In this document: in pieces, positions 33,474 to 41,214 of the stretch
Layout: each line of letters begins with the position of its first letter
Numbering within the stretch: the stretch's first letter is position 1
NCBI GenBank assembly: GCA_050011895.1
Contig: JBEKIF010000039.1
Span: forward strand, 1-41,214
DNA: 41,214 nt
Direction of reading: 5' to 3'
Origin: DATBGO01 sp050011895
GTDB taxonomy: Bacteria; Actinomycetota; Actinomycetes; Streptosporangiales; Streptosporangiaceae
Position numbers and translations under genes: made by a program
Notes under the pieces: model-generated
Told to the model about the DNA's origin: nothing
Database searches by the model: none
Seen by the model: the letters and a program-made list of their open reading frames with translations, nothing else

Positions 33474-35237
33474 ATGATCCGCACGCATGAGGCAGGGACA
33501 CTGCGAGTTCCTGACGAGGGGCTGCAGGTAACGCTGGCCGGCTGGGTGGGCCGCCGGCGGGACCACGGCGGCGTGGTCTTCATCGACCTGCGGGACGCTA
33601 GCGGGATCGTGCAGGTTGTCTGCCGGGCCGAAGATGTCGCCCATGACCTCCGCGCCGAGTTCTGCGTGCTGGTCACCGGCGAGGTCAGGCGCAGGCCGGC
33701 GGGCAACGAGAACCCGGAGCTGCCCACCGGCGAGGTGGAGGTCGCCGCGGCCGGCATCGAGGTGCTGTCGCAGGCAGACCCGCTGCCGTTCCCTATCGAG
33801 GGCGGCGCCGAGCTGAATGAGGACATCCGGCTGCGTTACCGCTACCTCGACATCAGGCGGGCCGAGGTAGCCGCCGCCCTGCGGGCCCGCTCACGCGCCG
33901 CATACCTGGTGAATGACGTGATGCACGGCCACGGTTTCGTGAATGTGGAGACCCCGTTCCTGACCAGGTCCACACCGGAGGGGGCGCGCGATTTCCTGGT
34001 GCCCGTGCGGCTGCGTCCGGGCAGCTGGTACGCGCTGCCGCAGTCGCCGCAGCTGTTCAAGCAGCTGCTGATGGTCTCCGGGCTGGAACGCTACTACCAG
34101 CTGGTGCGCTGCTTCCGTGACGAGGATTTCCGCGCCGACAGGCAGCCCGAATTCACTCAGGTCGACCTTGAGATGTCGTTCGTCACCAGGCAGGACGTCA
34201 TCGAGGTCGCCGAGGACCTGATAGCCAGGCTGTGGGCCGAGCTCACCGGCTATCAGGTGCCGCGGCCGATCCCGCGGCTGAGCTACGCCGACGCGATGGC
34301 CCGCTTCGGGTCCGACAAGCCAGACCTGCGCTTCGGGTGCGAGCTCACCGATCTGACGGACTACTTCGCGCAGACCGACTTCCGCGTCTTCCAGGCCCCG
34401 CACGTGGGGGCGGTCGTCATGCCGGGCGGCGCCGGCCAGTCCCGCAAGGAGCTGGACGGCTGGCAGGACTGGGCGCGCTCGCGCGGTGCCCGTGGGCTGG
34501 CCTACGTGCTGATCGGCGCCGACGGCTCGGTGTCCGACGCCGGGCCGGTGGCCAGGCACCTTTCGGCCGCCGAGCGGTCCGGGCTGGCCGCCGTAACCGG
34601 CGCCGGCCAGGGCGATTGCGTCTTCTTCGGCGCCGGCCGGGCCGGGGCGGCCCGCGCGCTGCTCGGCGCTGCCCGGCTTGAGATCGGCCAGCGGTGCGCG
34701 CTGGCCGACCGGTCGGCCTGGGCGTTTACCTGGGTGGTGGACGCGCCGATGTTCGAGGAGGACGGCGAGGGCGGCTGGACCGCCGTGCACCATCCGTTCA
34801 CCGCGCCGCTACCGGAATGGGCGGACAAGTTCGAGGCCGAGCCCGGCGGCGCCCTGGCCGACGCCTATGACATCGTCTGCAACGGCACCGAGATCGGCGG
34901 CGGGTCGATCCGGATCCACCGGCCGGACATGCAGCAACGCGTCTTCGACGTGATCGGGCTGTCGCGGGAGGAGGCCAGGTCCCAGTTCGGCTTCCTGCTC
35001 GACGCGCTCAGGTTCGGGCCACCGCCGCACGGCGGCATCGCGTTCGGCTGGGACCGGCTGCTGATGCTGCTCACCGGCCGTGACTCGATCCGCGAGGTGA
35101 TCGCGTTCCCGAAGGCCGCGTCCGGGCATGACCCGCTGACCGGCGCGCCGACGCCGATCACCGCGGCGCAGCGCAAGGAGGCCGGCATCGACGCGGTCCC
35201 GGCGCCGGCTGGCTCGTCGGAGCCGTGGCCAGGGTAG
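33474..35237 (+). CDS. aspS: Aspartyl-tRNA synthetase
   Basis: A 587-residue bacterial-type class IIb synthetase. It has an N-terminal OB anticodon domain (LAGWVGRRRDHGGVVFIDLRD), motif 2 (RCFRDEDFRADRQPEFTQVDLEMSF region), a bacterial GAD insertion domain (about 300-410), and motif 3 (HGGIAFGWDRLLMLL). Whether it charges only tRNA-Asp or also tRNA-Asn cannot be read from the sequence by eye; many actinobacteria lack asnS and use the two-step route. ATG 33474 abuts the previous stop with no gap; rarA overlaps its end by 13 bases. Confidence 0.97.
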   Translation: MIRTHEAGTLRVPDEGLQVTLAGWVGRRRDHGGVVFIDLRDASGIVQVVCRAEDVAHDLRAEFCVLVTGEVRRRPAGNENPELPTGEVEVAAAGIEVLSQADPLPFPIEGGAELNEDIRLRYRYLDIRRAEVAAALRARSRAAYLVNDVMHGHGFVNVETPFLTRSTPEGARDFLVPVRLRPGSWYALPQSPQLFKQLLMVSGLERYYQLVRCFRDEDFRADRQPEFTQVDLEMSFVTRQDVIEVAEDLIARLWAELTGYQVPRPIPRLSYADAMARFGSDKPDLRFGCELTDLTDYFAQTDFRVFQAPHVGAVVMPGGAGQSRKELDGWQDWARSRGARGLAYVLIGADGSVSDAGPVARHLSAAERSGLAAVTGAGQGDCVFFGAGRAGAARALLGAARLEIGQRCALADRSAWAFTWVVDAPMFEEDGEGGWTAVHHPFTAPLPEWADKFEAEPGGALADAYDIVCNGTEIGGGSIRIHRPDMQQRVFDVIGLSREEARSQFGFLLDALRFGPPPHGGIAFGWDRLLMLLTGRDSIREVIAFPKAASGHDPLTGAPTPITAAQRKEAGIDAVPAPAGSSEPWPG

Positions 35238-36598
35238 ACGGCCGGCAGCGCGACAGCCTGTTCGACGCCGCGGCCGAGGAAGCTGCGCAGGCTGCCGCGC
35301 CGCTTGCGGTCCGGATGCGGCCGCGCACGCTCGATGAAGTCATCGGCCAGCGGCACCTGACGGCCGACGGTGCCGCGCTGCGCAAGCTGGCCGAGCACGA
35401 CGCCGCGATGGCAGTGCTGCTGTGGGGCCCGCCGGGAACGGGGAAGACCACCCTGGCCTCCGTCGTGAGCCTGGTGACCAGCCGCCGGTTCGTCGAGCTG
35501 TCCGCGGTGTCGGCTGGCGTCAAGGACGTGCGGGCGGCCATCGACCAGGCCCGCAGCCAGCTTGGCCTGACTGGTACCCAGACCATCCTGTTCATCGATG
35601 AGGTGCACAGGTTCAACAAGGCGCAGCAGGATGCGCTGCTGCCAGCGGTGGAGAACCGATGGGTGTCGTTCATCGGCGCCACCACCGAAAACCCGTCATT
35701 CTCGGTAGTCGGGCCGCTGCTGTCCAGGTCGCTGCTGCTCACCCTCGAGCCGCTCAGCGACGATGACGTGGCGGCTGTCATCAGCCGGGCGCTGGCCGAC
35801 GAGCGCGGCCTGGCGGGCCGCGTGACGCTGAGCAGCGGGGTGGCGGAGCATCTGATCAGGCTCGCGGGCGGCGACGCCAGGCGCGCGCTCACCTATCTCG
35901 AAGCCGCTGCGCTCGGGATGGCGGCCGGCGGGGTGATCGATGTCGAGGGACTTGAGCGCGCCGTTGACCGCGCCGCGGTGCGCTATGACCGTGCGGGGGA
36001 CCAGCACTACGACGTGATCAGCGCATTCATCAAGAGCATCAGGGGCAGCGACGCCGACGCGGCCCTGCATTACCTGGCCCGGATGATCGAGGCCGGCGAG
36101 GATCCGCGGTTCATCGCGCGGCGGCTGATCGTGCACGCCAGCGAGGACATCGGGATGGCCGACCCGTCCGCTCTGCAGGTAGCCGTCGCCGCGGCGCACG
36201 CTGTCGAGTTCGTCGGGCTCCCCGAGGCCAGGCTCGCTCTTGGCCAGGCGGTGATTCACCTGTCCCTCGCGCCCAAGTCGAACTCGGTATACCGGGCGAT
36301 CGGCGCTGCCGCGGAGGATGTGCGGGCCGGGCTGGCCGGGCCGGTGCCCGCGCACCTGCGCGACGCCAGCTACCGTGGCGCGGCGCGCCTCCGGCACGGC
36401 AGCGGCTACGTGTACCCGCACGACGCGGAGGAAGGCGTGGTCCCGCAGGCATACGCGCCTGACCAGGTCGCGGAGCGAAGGTATTACGAGCCATCAGGCC
36501 ACGGGGCCGAAGCCCGCTACGCTGAGCGATCGGAGCGGATCAGGGCGATCCTGGCCCGCCGCCGCGAACCCGGCGAGGGCGACGACGCCGCCACCTGA
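35225..36598 (+). CDS. rarA: Replication-associated recombination protein A (AAA ATPase)
   Basis: A 457-residue member of the RarA/MgsA/WRNIP1 family acting at stalled replication forks. Walker A is GPPGTGKTT (near 69-77), Walker B DEVHRF (near 125), sensor GATTENPSF; the C-terminal tetramerisation domain includes YDVISAFIKSIRGSDADAAL and HASEDIGMADP. GTG 35225 lies within the last codons of aspS. The N-terminal FDAAAEEA resembles the helicase/SSB-interacting start common in the family. Confidence 0.95.
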   Translation: MARVDGRQRDSLFDAAAEEAAQAAAPLAVRMRPRTLDEVIGQRHLTADGAALRKLAEHDAAMAVLLWGPPGTGKTTLASVVSLVTSRRFVELSAVSAGVKDVRAAIDQARSQLGLTGTQTILFIDEVHRFNKAQQDALLPAVENRWVSFIGATTENPSFSVVGPLLSRSLLLTLEPLSDDDVAAVISRALADERGLAGRVTLSSGVAEHLIRLAGGDARRALTYLEAAALGMAAGGVIDVEGLERAVDRAAVRYDRAGDQHYDVISAFIKSIRGSDADAALHYLARMIEAGEDPRFIARRLIVHASEDIGMADPSALQVAVAAAHAVEFVGLPEARLALGQAVIHLSLAPKSNSVYRAIGAAAEDVRAGLAGPVPAHLRDASYRGAARLRHGSGYVYPHDAEEGVVPQAYAPDQVAERRYYEPSGHGAEARYAERSERIRAILARRREPGEGDDAAT

Positions 36599-36665
36599 TG
36601 CGCTGCCGGGCACGCGGTAGGGTCGGGCAGAACCGAGCAGCCAACCGGCCGAAGGAGCAGCAAGA

Positions 36666-37136
36666 GTGAATGCCATGCAGCTCGCCGCGCTCATCGCAGC
36701 GGGTTTCTTCGCTGTCGGGGTCTGCGCCGCCGTCTACGTGCTGGTGCGGCTCGGACGGCTGATCTCGGTAGCAGGCGGGATGCTGTCGGAGTACCGCGAC
36801 CGGGCCGATGCGCTGATCGACGGCGCGCAGGCCGCAGTGGACCGTAGCCACGAGCAGCTTGCGCGCACCGACGCGATCACCGCGAGCATGGACGAGGTAT
36901 CGGCCAACATGGCTGAGCTCTCCGGCCAGGTCTCCGCGCTGGCGGGCGTGGCTCGCGGAATATCGGCAGGCCTTGGCACGCCGCTCACGAAGCTGGCGGC
37001 GCTGGCATTCGGGATCCGCAGGGCAGTAGCGCTGCACCGGGCCGCGGAGGTACGCGCAGCGGCCGTCGGGCGGCAGGCGGTGCTGAGTGGCCAGCGCGCC
37101 GCGCTGACCAGCAGGCGGGAAAGGGCTCAGCGGTGA
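36666..37136 (+). CDS. DUF948-like membrane protein
   Basis: A 156-residue protein with one N-terminal transmembrane helix (LAALIAAGFFAVGVCAAVYV) followed by a helical region rich in Ala, Ser, Gln and heptad-like hydrophobics (ITASMDEVSANMAELSGQV). This fits DUF948, of unknown function. GTG 36666 follows GAAGGAG by 8-10 bases. The next gene overlaps its stop by 4 bases. The pair sits just before alaS in many actinobacteria. Confidence 0.8.
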   Translation: MNAMQLAALIAAGFFAVGVCAAVYVLVRLGRLISVAGGMLSEYRDRADALIDGAQAAVDRSHEQLARTDAITASMDEVSANMAELSGQVSALAGVARGISAGLGTPLTKLAALAFGIRRAVALHRAAEVRAAAVGRQAVLSGQRAALTSRRERAQR

Positions 37137-37444
37137 TCCGCAGGCTGTTCTGGATGACCATCGGCGCGGTCGCGGGAGTGACCGGGTACCGGCGGCTCAG
37201 CCAGCTGGCGCAGGCCATGAACCCGAGCGCACGGCGCCGCGCCCGGCGCGGCGATCGCGGCCGTTACAGCGGCATCGCCGAGTTCCTCGGCGACGTGCGG
37301 GATGGCATGGAACTCTATGTGAACCGGCGGCCGGGGTCGGGCGGCCCTGCGGTCGAAGGCCAGCATGTCCTCGGCGAGGGCACCGGCCAGACGGCGGCCT
37401 CCCGCGGCCACCCCGGCACCGACTATGCGAAGGATGGCCGCTGA
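37133..37444 (+). CDS. DUF6167-like small protein
   Basis: A 103-residue protein beginning with a short hydrophobic segment (LFWMTIGAVAGVTGY), then basic residues (ARRRARRGDRG) and FLGDVRDGMELYVNRRP. This matches the general look of DUF6167 proteins found upstream of alaS in actinobacteria; function unknown. GTG 37133 overlaps the DUF948 stop, and its own stop shares one base with the alaS ATG (TGATG), so expression is probably coupled to alaS. Confidence 0.75.
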   Translation: MIRRLFWMTIGAVAGVTGYRRLSQLAQAMNPSARRRARRGDRGRYSGIAEFLGDVRDGMELYVNRRPGSGGPAVEGQHVLGEGTGQTAASRGHPGTDYAKDGR

Positions 37445-40206
37445 TGGAGTCGGCAGAGATCGTCCGCCGTTTCCTTACCTACTTTTCGGCGCGCGGGCAC
37501 ACCATCGTCCCTTCGGCCAGCCTGATCGCCGACGATCCCACGCTGCTGCTGGTGAACGCCGGCATGGTCCCGTTCAAGCCGTATTTCCTCGGGCAGCGGG
37601 TACCGCCGTTCCGGCGCGCGACAAGCGCGCAGAAGTGCGTGCGCACCCCGGACATCGAGGAAGTCGGCAAGACCACCCGGCACGGCACGTTCTTCCAGAT
37701 GCTGGGCAACTTCTCGTTCGGCGACTATTTCAAGGAACAGGCCATCCCGTTCGCCTGGGACCTGCTGACCAGGGCAGAGTCCGACGGCGGCTTCGGCTTT
37801 CCCGAGGACAGGCTCTGGGTCACCGTCTATACCGACGACGACGAGGCGGCCAAGCTCTGGCACGGGCACGTCGGCGTGCCCGACGAGCGCATCCAGCGGC
37901 GCGGCATGGCCGACAACTTCTGGTCGATGGGCGTGCCAGGTCCATGCGGCCCCTGCTCTGAGATCTACTACGACCGCGGTCCCGAGTATGGCCGCGAGGG
38001 CGGGCCCGTCGTCGATGAGGACCGCTACCTCGAGGTGTGGAACCTCGTCTTCATGCAGTACGTGCGGGGTGAGGGGCCGGGCAAGGAAGGTTTCCCCATC
38101 CTCGGTGAGCTGCCGTCACGGAACATCGATACCGGGATGGGCCTGGAGCGGATGGCTGCGCTGCTGCAGGGCGTCGACAATATTTACGAGATCGACACCA
38201 TGTGGAAGGTCCTGGAGCGCGCCGCCGAGCTGACCGAGCAGCGATACGGCCGTGACCATCGGACCGACGTGGCACTGCGGGTGGTCGCCGACCACGTCAG
38301 GACCGCCGTGATGCTGGTCGCGGACGGAGTGATCCCGTCGAACGAGGGACGCGGATACGTGCTGCGGCGGATCCTGCGCCGGAGCATCCACAATCTCCGG
38401 CTGCTGGCCGGAGCCCGGCGCGGCGGGTCAGGCGGGGTGCCAGGGCGCGGCGCCGACGGCGAGCACTACCTGCATGAGCTGGCCTCGGCGGCGATCGAGG
38501 CGCTCGGTGACCAGTACCAGGAACTGCGTTCCGACGCTCCGTACATCCACACGGTCATCGACGCGGAAGAGACGGCGTTCAGCGGCACGCTCCGGACCGG
38601 CACCGCGATCTTCGACGCTGCCGTAGAGGAGATCAGGCGCCGCGGGGCCGACACCGTCCGCGGTGACCTGGCGTTCCAGCTGCACGACACGTACGGCTTC
38701 CCGATCGACCTGACCCTGGAGATGGCGGCGGAGCAGGGCCTGGCCGTCGACGAGCCTGAGTTCCGGCGGCTGATGACGCAGCAGCGGCAGCGAGCCAAGC
38801 AGGACGCCGCGCAGAAGAAGACCGGCAATGCTGACATCTCGGTCTTCGCCGGCTTCCTTGAGCGGGCCGGCCAGGTCACCTTCACCGGGTACGACGACGT
38901 CGCCGATGAGGCGACCATCATCGGGCTGCTCAGCGGCGGGGTATCGGTGCCTGCCGCAGGCCAGGGCACCGAGGTCGACGTCGTGCTCGACCGGACGCCG
39001 TTCTATGCGGAGGGCGGCGGCCAGCTTGCTGACAGGGGGGTGATCCGGGCGGCGGGCAGCGGCGCCCGCGATCGCGCCGAGATCGACGTCACTGACGTCC
39101 AGGCGCCGGTGCCCGGGCTCATCGTGCACCGTGGCAGGGTTACCGCAGGCGAGATCACGGTCGGCACGCCGGTGCTTGCCGAGATCGACATCGAGCGCCG
39201 CCGCGCGATCTCCAGATCGCATACCGCAACCCATCTGGTGCACCGCGCGTTCCGCGGTGCGCTGGGCGAATCGGCGGCCCAGGCGGGCTCGGAGAATTCC
39301 CCCGGCAGGTTCAGATTCGACTTCACGGCACTCGGCGCCGTTGCCCCCGCCGTGCTCGCCGACGCCGAGGATGAGGTCAATCAGATCCTGACCGACGACC
39401 TGGACGTGCGGGCGTTCTACACCTCGCTCAGCCGCGCCAGGGAGCTGGGCGCGCTCGCGCTGTTCGGCGAAAAGTACGGCGATGACGTGCGCGTGGTCGA
39501 GGTGGGTGACTACTCGCGTGAGCTGTGCGGTGGCACGCACGTGGCCAGGTCAGGACAGCTCGGGCTGGTCAAGATCCTCGGTGAGTCTTCGATCGGCTCC
39601 GGTGTACGGCGCGTCGAGGCGCTGGTCGGCATGGATGCCTTCAGGTATCTGGCCAAGGAGCACGTGCTGGTCAGCCAGATTGCCGAGCAGCTCAAGGCCC
39701 GCAGGGAAGACCTGCCCGACCGGATCGCGGGCCTGGTGGCCAGGCTGCGGGATGCTGAACGAGACCTGCAGCGGCTCCAGTCCGCCCGGCTGCTTGACTC
39801 GGCCGCGGAACTGGCCAGGGGCGCCACTGACATCGCAGGCACGGCGGTCGTCCTTGAGCGCGCGCCTGACGGGACACCAGCCGACGGGATCCGCAAGCTT
39901 GCGCTCGACGTCCGTGGCCTGCTGCCCGCCGATCGCCCCGGCGTGGTGGTCATCGTCGGCGTGCCCGCCGACCGGCCGACCGTGGTAGTCGCGGTCAACG
40001 ACGCCGGCCGCGCGCGAGGCCTCGCCGCCGGGGCTCTGGTGCAGGCGGCGGCCGGTGCTCTGGGCGGCCGGGGCGGCGGCAAAGATGATGTCGCACAGGG
40101 CGGGGGGACACCACTTGGGGAAAATGCCACTCAAGTGATTGAGGAGTCATTTAGGACGGTTCGTGCTGTTATCAGGGACGTCGCTGCCTCGAGTGGCGTA
40201 GCGTGA
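37444..40206 (+). CDS. alaS: Alanyl-tRNA synthetase
   Basis: A 920-residue class II synthetase, slightly long. The catalytic domain begins RRFLTYFSARGHTIVPSASL and includes MGLERMAALLQG. The editing domain has SHTATHLVH (HxxxH near 592-596) and CGGTH (near 695) as zinc/editing ligands. A C-Ala domain with coiled-coil and DHHA1-like part ends the protein. A Gly/Arg-rich insertion lies near 320-338 (GARRGGSGGVPGRG). The Gly-rich GGRGGGKDDVAQGG block near the end is the normal C-Ala signature. Confidence 0.97.
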   Translation: MESAEIVRRFLTYFSARGHTIVPSASLIADDPTLLLVNAGMVPFKPYFLGQRVPPFRRATSAQKCVRTPDIEEVGKTTRHGTFFQMLGNFSFGDYFKEQAIPFAWDLLTRAESDGGFGFPEDRLWVTVYTDDDEAAKLWHGHVGVPDERIQRRGMADNFWSMGVPGPCGPCSEIYYDRGPEYGREGGPVVDEDRYLEVWNLVFMQYVRGEGPGKEGFPILGELPSRNIDTGMGLERMAALLQGVDNIYEIDTMWKVLERAAELTEQRYGRDHRTDVALRVVADHVRTAVMLVADGVIPSNEGRGYVLRRILRRSIHNLRLLAGARRGGSGGVPGRGADGEHYLHELASAAIEALGDQYQELRSDAPYIHTVIDAEETAFSGTLRTGTAIFDAAVEEIRRRGADTVRGDLAFQLHDTYGFPIDLTLEMAAEQGLAVDEPEFRRLMTQQRQRAKQDAAQKKTGNADISVFAGFLERAGQVTFTGYDDVADEATIIGLLSGGVSVPAAGQGTEVDVVLDRTPFYAEGGGQLADRGVIRAAGSGARDRAEIDVTDVQAPVPGLIVHRGRVTAGEITVGTPVLAEIDIERRRAISRSHTATHLVHRAFRGALGESAAQAGSENSPGRFRFDFTALGAVAPAVLADAEDEVNQILTDDLDVRAFYTSLSRARELGALALFGEKYGDDVRVVEVGDYSRELCGGTHVARSGQLGLVKILGESSIGSGVRRVEALVGMDAFRYLAKEHVLVSQIAEQLKARREDLPDRIAGLVARLRDAERDLQRLQSARLLDSAAELARGATDIAGTAVVLERAPDGTPADGIRKLALDVRGLLPADRPGVVVIVGVPADRPTVVVAVNDAGRARGLAAGALVQAAAGALGGRGGGKDDVAQGGGTPLGENATQVIEESFRTVRAVIRDVAASSGVA

Positions 40207-40210
40207 GACC

Positions 40211-40735
40211 GTGCCGCAGCCGCATCGTTGCCAGTCTGATATCAATGGGCCAGAAAGCCTCATCTTGAGAGCCGGCGTCCGCCTCGCTGTCGACGTTGGA
40301 TCGGCGCGAATTGGCGTGGCGCGCTGCGACCCGGATGGCCTGATGGCCAGCCCGCTGGCTACCGTCTCCCGCGGTCCCGGTGACCTGCAACGCATCGGTG
40401 AGTTCGCGGCGGCAGACGGGGCCATCGAGATTGTCGTCGGGCTGCCCACCACGCTTGCCGGGCGCGAGGGCCCGGCTGCCGAGGATGCCAGATCGTTCGC
40501 GACTGCACTGGCGATCAGGCTGGCGCCCGTGCCAGTGCGCCTGGTGGACGAGCGGTTCACCACGGTGATCGCCCATGATGCCTTGCGGCAGGGCGGCAAG
40601 AACTCCAGGGACCGGCGGTCGGTGGTCGATAAGAGCGCGGCCGCGCTACTGCTGCAAGGGGCGCTGGACACCGAGCGCGCAACCGGCCGGCCGGCCGGCG
40701 AGATCGTCAGGCTGCGGTCCGGGGGACGTGGGTGA
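40211..40735 (+). CDS. ruvX: YqgF/RuvX-family nuclease (putative pre-16S rRNA nuclease)
   Basis: A 174-residue RNase H-fold protein. Conserved blocks are VRLAVDVGSARIGVARCDPDG (Asp of the active site), IVVGLPTTLAGREGPAA, LVDERFTTVIAH and the final VDKSAAALLLQGAL. The family processes 16S rRNA ends and has been linked to Holliday junction resolution. GTG 40211 starts 4 bases after alaS; a later start closer to the conserved region (about 40265 onward) is possible, as the first 20 residues are not conserved. The next gene overlaps its stop (GTGA). Confidence 0.92.
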   Translation: MPQPHRCQSDINGPESLILRAGVRLAVDVGSARIGVARCDPDGLMASPLATVSRGPGDLQRIGEFAAADGAIEIVVGLPTTLAGREGPAAEDARSFATALAIRLAPVPVRLVDERFTTVIAHDALRQGGKNSRDRRSVVDKSAAALLLQGALDTERATGRPAGEIVRLRSGGRG

Positions 40736-41214
40736 CCCGCGACGGCGGCCCTCACGACTGGGCGCAGGATGAGGCGCTGCGGCGGACCGGCCAGTACGGG
40801 CCGCCGCGGCCGGGTCAGCGCGGCGGAGAGTATCCGGCCGGGCCACCAAGCCCTTACGCCAGGCGGGCTCGACACGCCCAGCCTGGAGTTAATGCCGGGC
40901 CTGGCGGGTACGAGCCGGAGCCCTACTCATGGTCGGGTCCGTACGGCCAGCCTGAGGTCTATCCGGGGAACGGCTCGCGGCTAGCCGGGAGTCCTGACGG
41001 CGGCCAGGCCGCCCACCGTCGCGACGATCCGGCTGGAGTGAGCGGTCGCTACCGTGGCCAGGGCGCTAGCAACCAGCCTGGTGTCCGCGATCCGTACAGC
41101 CAGCCGGGCGTCTCGCGGGACCGGGACCCCTACAGCCAGCCGGGCGTCTCGCGGGACCGGGACCCCTACAGCCAGCCGGGCGTCTCGCGGGACCGGGACC
41201 CCTACAACCAGCCG
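40732..41214 (+). CDS. N-terminal part of a probable endolytic transglycosylase MltG (cut by window end)
   Basis: An open frame of 161 codons running off the window, starting with GTG 40732 in a 4-base overlap with ruvX. The visible part is a Pro/Gly/Gln/Tyr/Arg-rich, apparently disordered cytoplasmic region with no membrane helix yet. In actinobacteria the gene after ruvX is usually mltG (YceG family), whose product has such a tail before its membrane anchor and cuts nascent peptidoglycan strands. The identification rests on position and composition only. The last 126 bases are a tandem repeat encoding DPYSQPGVSRDR. Confidence 0.65.
   Translation, partial: MTRDGGPHDWAQDEALRRTGQYGPPRPGQRGGEYPAGPPSPYARRARHAQPGVNAGPGGYEPEPYSWSGPYGQPEVYPGNGSRLAGSPDGGQAAHRRDDPAGVSGRYRGQGASNQPGVRDPYSQPGVSRDRDPYSQPGVSRDRDPYSQPGVSRDRDPYNQP
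41089..41214 (+). repeat. Tandem 36-bp repeat in the probable mltG N-terminal region
   Basis: Three full units (41089, 41125, 41161) and a half unit (41197 to the window end) encode the 12-residue unit DPYSQPGVSRDR. Units 2 and 3 are identical; unit 1 differs in two bases, and the last half has AAC for AGC (N for S). The array probably continues past the window edge. A diverged copy (NQPGVR) lies just before it. Confidence 0.95.

Noticed and set aside
38428..39540. 370-codon minus-strand open frame within alaS
   Set aside because: It is antisense to the catalytic and editing domains of AlaRS, with no recognisable domain.
41089..41214. CRISPR-like appearance of the 36-bp repeat
   Set aside because: Units are directly adjacent with no spacers and stay in frame within an open coding region, so this is a coding tandem repeat.

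Overview
The window is chromosomal DNA of a high-G+C actinobacterium. Evidence: strongly G/C-biased third codon positions, many GTG starts, 4-bp ATGA/GTGA overlaps, an SsgB-type cell-division/sporulation protein, and a gene order matching the conserved actinobacterial block thrS - HIT - pgsA - PIM acyltransferase - pimA - pdxS - pdxT - yebC - ruvCAB - yajC - secD - secF - apt - rel - (PPIase, DUF349) - MBL - aspS - rarA - alaS - ruvX - mltG. The ssgB gene, the fusA2 gene beside pgsA and the LemA-like gene before pdxS suggest a morphologically complex lineage (Streptosporangiales/Streptomycetales-like) rather than a mycobacterium. Genus cannot be told from the sequence alone.

Layout. 1-2075 (minus): a three-gene signalling unit, DUF6069 membrane protein -> YCII/DGPF protein -> ECF42-type sigma factor. 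2453-2853 (minus): a tRNA operon Gly(GCC)-Cys(GCA)-Val(GAC) with a candidate promoter and a terminator hairpin; the Cys gene seems to lack a normal D arm. 3105-5477 (plus): a histidine ammonia-lyase-type MIO enzyme coupled to a PabC-like class IV aminotransferase. 5526-5945 (minus): ssgB. 5946-7232: a long largely non-coding stretch with inverted repeats, an A/T-rich island, tRNA-Val(CAC) and its terminator. 7233-8429: an exported L,D-transpeptidase.

8560-19631 (plus): thrS, an AP4A-phosphorylase-type HIT protein, then the phosphatidylinositol mannoside genes pgsA, acyltransferase and pimA, a LemA-like membrane protein, the PLP synthase pair pdxS/pdxT, and yebC. A convergent EF-G-like gene (fusA2) on the minus strand splits this run. 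19654-23391: an Eis-type acetyltransferase and ruvCAB, the latter preceded by a perfect LexA/SOS box. 23621-27158: the SecD/SecF/YajC export module. 27168-30316: apt and the bifunctional (p)ppGpp enzyme rel. 30455-32563 (minus): membrane-anchored cyclophilin and a DUF349 protein. 32781-41214 (plus): MBL hydrolase, aspS, rarA, DUF948 and DUF6167 proteins, alaS, ruvX, and the truncated start of a probable mltG.

Most of the window is core housekeeping. I do not see a phage, CRISPR array, transposon, toxin-antitoxin pair or clear defence system. The points that deserve a second look are the aberrant tRNA-Cys, the SOS box before ruvCAB, the Tyr-for-His change in the EF-G-like GTPase, the absence of hisS between MBL and aspS, several in-frame tandem repeats in C- or N-terminal tails, and the repeat-rich region upstream of ssgB.
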